11,963 nucleotides of DNA from Acholeplasmataceae bacterium (lineage in GTDB: Bacteria; Bacillota_I; Bacilli_A; Acholeplasmatales; Acholeplasmataceae), in assembly GCA_016934175.1 (NCBI GenBank), contig JAFGTI010000119.1, positions 1 to 11,963 on the forward strand, in the 5' to 3' direction. Both the position numbers and the translations under genes were made by a program. Positions 1-5,433 of the stretch are shown in pieces. Numbering within the stretch: the first letter of the stretch is position 1; each line of letters opens with the position of its first letter. The notes under the pieces are model-generated. The model saw only the letters and a program-made list of their open reading frames with translations, was not told where the DNA came from and made no database searches.

Positions 1-653
1 AACTTTAAATTACGTGGACTATCAATTTCTTTAATTTCACCTTCTACAACAAAAGCAACACGGTCGCATAGTTGATCGACATCAGTCATGATATGACTTG
101 TCAAAAATACCGTGCCACCAGCTTTTTTAAATTCACGAATCATATCTTTAAGTATCATCGCATTCGTGGGATCAAGACCATTGGTTGGTTCATCTAAGAA
201 AAGCATATCTGGACTGTTTAGCATTGCTCTGACAAAATTCAAACGGATTTTCATGCCTTTAGAGTATTCACCAACCATTTTATCTCTATCTTCCCATAAA
301 CCTACTCTTTTCATCAAAGTCTCAATATCAGCATTTTTTTGATACAGTTTTAAGAAGAAGTTGATATTTTCCATCGCTGTCATTTTCGAAAAATGGATAG
401 GCATTTCAAAACTCACACCAATTTTTTCAAAGAAACTTTCATCCATTTCCGCAATATTTGTACCATCATAAGAAATAGCACCAGAATAGCGGTCAAGAAG
501 TTTAATTAAAATCTTTTGTGTTGTACTCTTACCTGCTCCACTTGGCCCTAAAAAGCCAAATATTTCTCCTTTTGCAATTTCAAATGAAATACCTTTGATC
601 GTTTCCTCTTTGTTTTTTGGATATGTAAATCTTAAGTCTTTTACAGCAAACAT
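1..653 (-). CDS. ABC transporter ATP-binding protein, probably export type (partial, C-terminus beyond left edge)
   Basis: The nucleotide-binding subunit of an ABC transporter, which should bind and hydrolyse ATP on the cytoplasmic face of a permease encoded beyond the left edge. The 217 visible residues hold every core motif in order: Walker A GPSGAGKST (36-44), a Q-loop region with Glu83 where Gln is usual (VSFEMP), a signature reading YSKGM instead of LSGGQ (130-134), Walker B MLFLDEP (150-156), D-loop NGLDP and switch His187 (TSHIM). The degenerate signature and the Walker B/D-loop wording resemble ATPases of multidrug, bacitracin-type or ABC-2 exporters. The start at 653 is chosen because an AAAGGA-type ribosome site lies about 10 bases upstream and the tetR stop ends one base before it (TGATATG), so translation is probably coupled. 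Substrate unknown; a drug or other toxic compound is inferred from the TetR partner. Confidence 0.9.
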   Translation of the reverse strand, partial: MFAVKDLRFTYPKNKEETIKGISFEIAKGEIFGFLGPSGAGKSTTQKILIKLLDRYSGAISYDGTNIAEMDESFFEKIGVSFEMPIHFSKMTAMENINFFLKLYQKNADIETLMKRVGLWEDRDKMVGEYSKGMKIRLNFVRAMLNSPDMLFLDEPTNGLDPTNAMILKDMIREFKKAGGTVFLTSHIMTDVDQLCDRVAFVVEGEIKEIDSPRNLK

Positions 654-654
654 A

Positions 655-1263
655 TCATTCGATTCCTTTCTTAAAGATTTCTATAAAGTCTTGAATTTTC
701 TTTTCTATAACAATGGGGTCCATATCATCTTTGATATATTCCTCAAATGTAACCTTATTTGAAACTTCTAGCATCACAGCTGCTAAGAAATCTGGATCAA
801 GTGAAGCTCTTATACGTCCCATTTGTTGATCTTTACTAATAAATTTTGAAAATAATTCAATACCTTGTTTCATAGCATGATCTAACATTTGAGAGTGCAT
901 AAATTGATTAGATGAAATCACTTTTCTTCCAGCCTTAACCAATTTTGGATTTTTCATAGCAAAATCATAACCTTTAATATAAATCTGATGAAATCTTTCT
1001 AAAAAAGGTATGTCGTAATCCGTATTAAATAGATCTCCATAAAATTCATACTTTTTTTGATATATATATTGATAGAAATGCATATATAAATCTCGTTTAT
1101 CACTGAAATATTGGTAGAAACTACCTCTAGAAATATCTGATTCTCTAATAATATTTGCTATATTGAGATGCTCAAAAGTATGCTGACCCATTTCATTAAG
1201 AGCAGCATCCATAATACGTTCTTGTTTTTCTCTAGGAAGATTATAAAATGTTTGAGTTGGCAT
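655..1263 (-). CDS. TetR/AcrR-family transcriptional regulator
   Basis: A 202-residue one-component repressor. The N-terminal DNA-binding domain (about 10-60) has the TetR helix-turn-helix at 33-52, ending in the typical SRGSFYQYFSDKRDLY wording. The rest is the all-helical ligand-binding and dimerisation domain, rich in aromatic residues (KKYEFYGDLF, ERFHQIYIKGYDFA). Length is normal for the family. The ATG at 1263 follows GAGGTG with five bases between, a strong site. The gene stops one base before the ATPase start, so regulator and transporter form one transcript. A near-consensus promoter and a 24-base palindrome lie immediately upstream, which points to autorepression of the whole unit, relieved by a ligand that is probably the transported compound (inference). 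The ligand cannot be told from the sequence. Confidence 0.93.
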   Translation of the reverse strand: MPTQTFYNLPREKQERIMDAALNEMGQHTFEHLNIANIIRESDISRGSFYQYFSDKRDLYMHFYQYIYQKKYEFYGDLFNTDYDIPFLERFHQIYIKGYDFAMKNPKLVKAGRKVISSNQFMHSQMLDHAMKQGIELFSKFISKDQQMGRIRASLDPDFLAAVMLEVSNKVTFEEYIKDDMDPIVIEKKIQDFIEIFKKGIE

Positions 1264-1273
1264 GAGTTCACCT

Positions 1274-1297
1274 CAATGTGACATGCTTGTCATATTG
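1274..1297. promoter_or_regulatory. Palindromic operator in front of tetR (probable TetR binding site)
   Basis: Arms CAATGTGACA and TGTCATATTG flank a TGCT centre; 9 of 10 arm positions pair. It lies just downstream of the -10 element and immediately before the tetR ribosome site, around the expected transcription start. Size, symmetry and the TGACA/TGTCA half-sites are typical of TetR-family operators. Binding there would block initiation of the tetR-ABC transcript. That this TetR binds it is inference from position. Confidence 0.7.
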
Positions 1298-1299
1298 AT

Positions 1300-1328
1300 A
1301 GTTTACGCTATTTCTTGTCGAATGTCAA
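1300..1328 (-). promoter_or_regulatory. Promoter of tetR-ABC operon
   Basis: On the minus strand, TTGACA (1328-1323) and TAAACT (1305-1300) are separated by 17 bases, a near-consensus housekeeping sigma promoter. The -35 element abuts the T-rich tail of the terminator of the upstream gene. Expected start of transcription is around 1293, inside the palindrome. Confidence 0.75.
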
Positions 1329-1357
1329 TAAAAAAAGAAGAGAGCATATAGCTCTCT
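1329..1357 (-). terminator. Rho-independent terminator of the small acidic-protein gene
   Basis: Read on the minus strand, AGAGAGC, a five-base loop and GCTCTCT form a 7-bp perfect stem (1357-1339), followed by a T-rich tract (TCTTTTTTATT). It starts 20 bases after the stop codon at 1378. Confidence 0.75.
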
Positions 1358-1377
1358 AATGTAGGTGTATATTATTT

Positions 1378-1716
1378 TTACTCTTCGTCTGTTTCTGAAT
1401 CGTCTTGTTCTTTTTTACGTGTAACTAAAACCTTATAAAGTTGATCTTCGATTTTAAATATTTCTACATTATGAATATTACTCAGCTGATTGACGTATGT
1501 CACCATTTCTGTTTTATCAGTAAATAGTTTGACTTCATTCTCTATATCCATGAAATATTTCTTCTTAATAATTCTTTCGGGACGATCATATCCTCTTGGT
1601 GTATGTCTATGCACATTTCTAAAAACTCCATGGATTTTTTGTTCGATATCATCATGTAATTCTCGTTCAATTTCATCTTCTAATTCATCTGTTTCTATTA
1701 TTATTTTTTTGGGCAT
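1378..1716 (-). CDS. Small acidic protein of unknown function
   Basis: I do not recognise a family. The product is about 112 residues and looks soluble, with no signal peptide or membrane span. After MPKKIIIETDE comes a strongly charged helix (EDEIERELHDDIEQK), then a basic stretch (about 33-54, RNVHRHTPRGYDRPERIIKKK), an alpha/beta-looking middle and an acidic tail (DDSETDEE). The frame is open upstream to a TTG at 1758 directly followed by ATG at 1755, but a TTGACA-17-TATATT promoter lies across that stretch and transcription should begin near 1740. The ATG at 1716 is therefore preferred, although its ribosome site (GAGAGAGTGGG) is weak. It has its own promoter and terminator, so it is probably monocistronic. 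The mixed basic and acidic patches could suit nucleic-acid or protein binding, but nothing shows this directly. Confidence 0.7.
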   Translation of the reverse strand: MPKKIIIETDELEDEIERELHDDIEQKIHGVFRNVHRHTPRGYDRPERIIKKKYFMDIENEVKLFTDKTEMVTYVNQLSNIHNVEIFKIEDQLYKVLVTRKKEQDDSETDEE

Positions 1717-1746
1717 TTTCCCACTCTCTCTCACACCTACAATTTC

Positions 1747-1775
1747 AATATACATCAAGTTAGAAAGTGTGTCAA
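1747..1775 (-). promoter_or_regulatory. Promoter of the small acidic-protein gene
   Basis: On the minus strand TTGACA (1775-1770) and TATATT (1752-1747) are 17 bases apart. It begins eight bases beyond the stop codon of the membrane-protein gene and covers the TTG/ATG candidate starts at 1758 and 1755, which argues for the downstream ATG at 1716. Confidence 0.75.
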
Positions 1776-1782
1776 GATGAGA

Positions 1783-2256
1783 TTAATTTTTGATTTTACA
1801 TTTTCCGTATTTGATTTCTCTTGTTATCCAAAATAAACCAATAAAAATAATTAATAATGAAATAATTTTATAAGGATAACCTGCAAGTGGTAAAGCGATA
1901 ACAGAAAAGGCAATACCTATACTTGCAAAAAAAGCAATAATACATGATGTACAGCCATACGTAAGGACTCCAAAAACAATTGAGATGAAGCCAAGAGATG
2001 ACCCTTTTCCTTCTTTTCCCTTCAATTCAACCATAGCAGTGCTTAAATTCATCAATAGTGAACTCAAGAATGACATAACTAAATTTGTGATGATATTGAT
2101 TACAACTAAATAAAGACCATATACATCTATCATTTCAAGATAGGTCATATTTAGGCGGTCTACTATGGTATAAATAATCAGTATAAGTATAAAAAATAGA
2201 GATCCTTGAATGATATATTTTTTAGTTAATTGTAATTTAAATGCTTCACGTAACAT
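1783..2256 (-). CDS. Small polytopic membrane protein with intramembrane Cys-x-x-Cys
   Basis: A 157-residue integral membrane protein with no family I can name. Hydrophobic segments lie at about 16-34, 44-72, 88-125 (probably two spans) and 128-146, joined by a charged loop (VELKGKEGKG, 76-85) and ending in a basic tail (EIKYGKCKIKN). The most distinctive part is the second half: GCTSC at 101-105 inside a membrane segment, then SIGIA and LPLAGYP. Paired cysteines in such a place are used by small metal-transport and redox membrane proteins, but this is analogy only. The ATG at 2256 follows AAAGGAG by seven bases, a strong site. The gene has its own promoter and diverges from the pot operon. 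No terminator is seen after its stop, so some read-through into the next gene is possible. Confidence 0.85.
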   Translation of the reverse strand: MLREAFKLQLTKKYIIQGSLFFILILIIYTIVDRLNMTYLEMIDVYGLYLVVINIITNLVMSFLSSLLMNLSTAMVELKGKEGKGSSLGFISIVFGVLTYGCTSCIIAFFASIGIAFSVIALPLAGYPYKIISLLIIFIGLFWITREIKYGKCKIKN

Positions 2257-2291
2257 CTATAATCTCCTTTGATTAATTTTTGTCTAGTTAA

Positions 2292-2319
2292 AGTATATCA
2301 TATCCCATACATTGTACAA
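2292..2319 (-). promoter_or_regulatory. Promoter of the membrane-protein gene
   Basis: On the minus strand TTGTAC (2319-2314) and TATACT (2297-2292) lie 16 bases apart, giving a leader of about 30 bases before the ATG at 2256. It is divergent from the pot promoter. Confidence 0.55.
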
Positions 2320-2327
2320 ACCAAGAT

Positions 2328-2419
2328 ACAACGAGTTTTTATTCATACTTTTTTATTGACAATCAAATCATATCATATATAATATATATGTTATGGTTTA
2401 TTATAGTTTAACTCGTTGT
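2328..2419. repeat. 10-bp perfect inverted repeat flanking the pot promoter
   Basis: ACAACGAGTT (2328-2337) and its exact reverse complement AACTCGTTGT (2410-2419) lie 72 bases apart, one upstream of the -35 element and one in the early leader of potA. The left arm lies outside the potA transcript, so any pairing role is at the DNA level, for example two copies of a regulator site. A role is not shown by the sequence. Confidence 0.5.
2356..2383 (+). promoter_or_regulatory. Promoter of potABCD operon
   Basis: TTGACA (2356-2361), 16 bases, TATAAT (2378-2383): both hexamers match consensus exactly. The expected start near 2390 gives a leader of about 100 bases before potA. Confidence 0.85.
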
Positions 2420-2436
2420 TTACTATTAATAAACAA
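2416..2436 (+). promoter_or_regulatory. Hairpin or operator-like palindrome in the potA leader
   Basis: TTGTTTA (2416-2422) and TAAACAA (2430-2436) form a 7-bp perfect palindrome around a seven-base centre. It overlaps the right arm of the larger inverted repeat. It is AT-rich and not followed by a T-tract, so it is not a terminator. It could be an operator or a weak RNA hairpin. No known riboswitch was recognised in the rest of the leader (2390-2478). Confidence 0.4.
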
Positions 2437-2490
2437 TAGCGCAAATAGACTACTTTAGGTTTAAAAAGAGTAAACATCAGGAGGTGTATT

Positions 2491-3789
2491 ATGCCAGCAC
2501 TTATTGAATTAAAAGATATAACTAAAGAATTTAATGGTCAAGTTGTATTAAGGGGTATTGACTTAACAATTGAACCTAATGAATTCGTCACATTATTAGG
2601 GCCATCTGGATGTGGTAAGACAACGACACTAAGAATTATAGGTGGTTTTGTTGATCCAAGTGCCGGTGAAGTCCTTTTTGATGGCAAAAGTATTCTTGAT
2701 ACACCTGCTCATAAAAGACCTACAAATACTGTTTTTCAACGCTATGCTTTATTCCCTCATCTAGACGTATTTGAAAATGTTGCTTTTGGATTAAGAGTAA
2801 AAAACGATTCTTTATCCACTTTAGAGAAAATGAGGGATTTACAATATCAAACACAATTAAAATTAAAGAATGAAAAAGATAAATCAATACAAAGTAAGCT
2901 TAGAAAAGACATGAAGATTCAATTGAAGCTTTTGCGTGATCCAAATGCTGAAAAGAAAAAAGAAATTAGTTTACTAAAAAAACAATTGAAGATGACAGTT
3001 AATGAGAATGAAATTAGTAGTCTACAAGAAAAAATTAAGTTAATTAAGTCATCTTATATAACAAAAGGAAAAAGAGAAAAAGAGATTAGTGATAAAGTAT
3101 TTAAATACCTTAAAATGGTGGGTTTAGAAGGGTATGAAACAAGACCTGTTCATAAACTATCTGGTGGTCAACAACAAAGAGTTGCTATTGCTAGAGCATT
3201 AATCAATGAACCCAAAGTATTACTCTTAGATGAACCTCTTGCTGCACTAGATTTAAAATTGAGACAAGAAATGCAATACGAGTTAAAGGAAATCCAAAGA
3301 AATGCTGGAATTACCTTTATCTATGTTACCCATGATCAAGAAGAAGCTTTAACTATGTCAGATAAAATTGTTGTCATGAATCAAGGAGAAATTTTGCAAA
3401 TAGGAACTCCTGAAGATATATACAATGAACCCGCTAATACATTTGTTGCGAATTTTATTGGTGAATCAAATATTATTGAAGGTATCATGAAAGATGATTT
3501 TCTTGTTCATTTCGATGGTAGTGACTATGAATGTGTCGATAAAGGATTTGCAAGAAACGAAAAAGTCGATATCGTCATTAGACCAGAAGATATAGATATT
3601 GTGTCAAAAGGTACTGGTTTTATAACAGGTATAGTTGAAAGTATTGCTTTTAAAGGTGTTCATTATGAGATAGATGTTAAAACTAATCAACGTGTATTCA
3701 CAGTGCATACAACTGATTATGCTGAAGAAGGTTCAACTGTAGATTTGAAGTTTGGACCTGAAGATTTGCATATCATGGAGCAATGGTAA
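2491..3789 (+). CDS. potA: Spermidine/putrescine ABC transporter ATP-binding protein PotA
   Basis: The cytoplasmic ATPase that powers polyamine import through PotB/PotC. Motifs: Walker A GPSGCGKT (38-45), Q-loop VFQRYALFPH (Gln83), signature LSGGQQQR (223-230), Walker B KVLLLDEP (242-249), D-loop ALDL, switch His281, then a C-terminal TOBE-type regulatory domain (about 345-430) opening with IVIRPEDIDI. At 432 residues it is longer than the usual 350-380, because a lysine/glutamate/leucine-rich helical insertion of about 90 residues (about 106-196) separates the Q-loop region from the signature. Similar long insertions are known in mycoplasma PotA (from memory). The ATG at 2491 follows AGGAGGTG by four bases, an almost full anti-16S match. 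It is the first gene of the operon; its TAA overlaps the potB start (TAATG). Confidence 0.95.
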   Translation: MPALIELKDITKEFNGQVVLRGIDLTIEPNEFVTLLGPSGCGKTTTLRIIGGFVDPSAGEVLFDGKSILDTPAHKRPTNTVFQRYALFPHLDVFENVAFGLRVKNDSLSTLEKMRDLQYQTQLKLKNEKDKSIQSKLRKDMKIQLKLLRDPNAEKKKEISLLKKQLKMTVNENEISSLQEKIKLIKSSYITKGKREKEISDKVFKYLKMVGLEGYETRPVHKLSGGQQQRVAIARALINEPKVLLLDEPLAALDLKLRQEMQYELKEIQRNAGITFIYVTHDQEEALTMSDKIVVMNQGEILQIGTPEDIYNEPANTFVANFIGESNIIEGIMKDDFLVHFDGSDYECVDKGFARNEKVDIVIRPEDIDIVSKGTGFITGIVESIAFKGVHYEIDVKTNQRVFTVHTTDYAEEGSTVDLKFGPEDLHIMEQW

Positions 3790-4640
3790 TGCAAACATTT
3801 GAACCCAAACGTTCTATCTCAAAACGAAAATTTGAACATGCTCTTGGGATCCCATATTATGTTGTACTGATTATACTAGTTATGATTCCTATATTATTGA
3901 TGGTGATATCATCATTTCAGCTAGATCGCATCTCTGGGATATTTCCAATCAGTTTTACATTTACTCATTATCTAGATTTTCTAAAAGCAACTTCATTTGT
4001 TAGAGCAATGACTTCCAGTTTATGGATTGCAACTGCAACAACAATTGTTACATTGGTTATTGGGTATCCATTAGCTTATGCTATCACTAAAATGAAACCT
4101 AAAACGCAAATTACAATGTTGCTCTTGATTAATGCACCTATGTGGATTAATATGTTGCTTCGTGTAAGAGCATTAGAACAAATCTTAAGAATGTTTTTCC
4201 CATATTTAATAGATAGTTTTCCAGGAGTGGTTCTTGGATTAGTCTATATATATTTACCTTTTATGGTGTTACCTATCTATGCAGTTATTTCAAAGATTGA
4301 TCATAATTTGATTGAATCTGCTGCTGATTTAGGTGCTAACAGGTTTAAAACTGTTTTAAAGGTTGTTATTCCTTTATCACTTTCTGGTGTATTATCAGGT
4401 ATATTAATGGTCTTTCTACCATCTGCAACAACAATTATAATCCCTCAATATTTGGCACCTAGTCAAAATATATACATGATCGGAACATTAATTGAAAAGA
4501 GTATTGTCAACAATGGAAGAATTAGTTATGCTTCAGCTGTTGCAATCGTCTTATCACTAGTCATATTAGGCATCGTTTATTATGTTAAAAAGTTAGACAA
4601 ATATAAGGGGGTAAATCGGAATGAAAAAGAAACATTCTAA
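3789..4640 (+). CDS. potB: Spermidine/putrescine ABC transporter permease PotB
   Basis: One of the two membrane subunits of the polyamine importer, 283 residues. About six spans are visible; the first follows a basic N-terminus (IPYYVVLIILVMIPILLMVI). The cytoplasmic EAA loop that docks onto PotA reads ESAADLGANRFKTVLKVVIP, followed by SLSGVLSGI. Assignment as PotB rests on order and on typical wording such as INAPMWINMLLRVRAL. Two ATGs are possible in frame. The one at 3789 shares a base with the potA stop (TAATG) and sits eight bases after GGAG, whereas 3783 is only two bases from it, so 3789 is preferred. The 3' end overlaps potC by 20 bases. Confidence 0.94.
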   Translation: MQTFEPKRSISKRKFEHALGIPYYVVLIILVMIPILLMVISSFQLDRISGIFPISFTFTHYLDFLKATSFVRAMTSSLWIATATTIVTLVIGYPLAYAITKMKPKTQITMLLLINAPMWINMLLRVRALEQILRMFFPYLIDSFPGVVLGLVYIYLPFMVLPIYAVISKIDHNLIESAADLGANRFKTVLKVVIPLSLSGVLSGILMVFLPSATTIIIPQYLAPSQNIYMIGTLIEKSIVNNGRISYASAVAIVLSLVILGIVYYVKKLDKYKGVNRNEKETF

Positions 4641-5433
4641 TCTCTCTAGATATATTTTTCTAATTTTAGTCATGATTTTCATTTATGCACCTATCATTTC
4701 AATTGCTGTTTTCTCCTTTAATGAAGCAAACTCATTAACGAGATGGTCAGGATTTACTTTTCAAAGGTATATTGAATTATTTACTGATCGTGAGTTATTT
4801 AATTACACCAACCCTAGAGAAAGTATCGTATTTATGACGATATGGATTGCAGTCATATCAACTTTTATTTCTACGATTTTGGGTACACTCGCAGCAATTG
4901 CGCTAACACAAAGTAGAAAAATTATTCGTGATTTGACATTAAGTGTCAATAATATTCCAATTGTTAGCCCTGAAATTATAACTGGCGTATCATTACTTGT
5001 TTTATTTGGAGCATTACAGATTGCACCGAGTTATAATACGATGCTTTTAGCACATATCGCATTTAGTACACCTTACGTCTTAATTACGGTTTATCCTAAA
5101 GTAAAGAGCCTAGATCCAAATATAGCTGATGCTGCATATGATTTAGGGGCATCACCATTAAAAGCATTATTTAAAGTAATTTTACCGCAAATTAAAGTTG
5201 CTATAATAGCTGGAGCTGCTCTTGCATTTACGATGTCATTTGATGATTTTATTATTAGTTACTTTGTAGCTGGATCCAGTGGAGATAAAAATATTTCCAT
5301 TTATCTATACACAAATAGATTGAGTCCAAAACCTATTATTAATGCATTATCCACCATAATTTTAGTCATAATTGGTGGTAAAATAACATATGATTATTTC
5401 AAATCTGGAAATAAAATGGAGGAAACAGAATGA
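4621..5433 (+). CDS. potC: Spermidine/putrescine ABC transporter permease PotC
   Basis: The second membrane subunit of the polyamine importer, 270 residues, with about six spans. The first is at 11-33 after a basic start, and the last ends in the basic tail YFKSGNKMEETE. The EAA loop reads DAAYDLGASPLKALFKVILP (about 170-189), and the following AFTMSFDDFIISYFVAG is highly typical of PotC. Usual length is about 255-275. The ATG at 4621 follows AAGGGGGT by eight bases and lies inside the last codons of potB, in another frame. The TGA stop overlaps the potD start as ATGA, so the four pot genes are translationally linked. Confidence 0.95.
   Translation: MKKKHSNLSRYIFLILVMIFIYAPIISIAVFSFNEANSLTRWSGFTFQRYIELFTDRELFNYTNPRESIVFMTIWIAVISTFISTILGTLAAIALTQSRKIIRDLTLSVNNIPIVSPEIITGVSLLVLFGALQIAPSYNTMLLAHIAFSTPYVLITVYPKVKSLDPNIADAAYDLGASPLKALFKVILPQIKVAIIAGAALAFTMSFDDFIISYFVAGSSGDKNISIYLYTNRLSPKPIINALSTIILVIIGGKITYDYFKSGNKMEETE

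Noticed and set aside
112..342. Plus-strand open frame of 76 codons
   Set aside because: It lies entirely opposite the ABC ATPase coding frame, which has all its motifs, and shows no domain or ribosome site of its own.
1490..1780. Plus-strand open frame of 96 codons with Ser/Ile-rich product
   Set aside because: Antisense shadow of the small acidic-protein gene; the low-complexity composition is what the complement of a Glu/Asp/Lys-rich frame gives.
1781..2282. Direct repeat GATTAATTTTTG at 1781-1792 and 2271-2282 bracketing the membrane-protein gene
   Set aside because: Twelve-base AT-rich matches are expected by chance many times in a window of this composition, and there is no mobile gene between the copies.
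2806..3078. PotA insertion as an inserted element, intein or frameshift scar
   Set aside because: The frame is continuous, there are no repeats or splice-like motifs at the borders, and the composition is simple charged helix; related PotA proteins are recalled with similar insertions.
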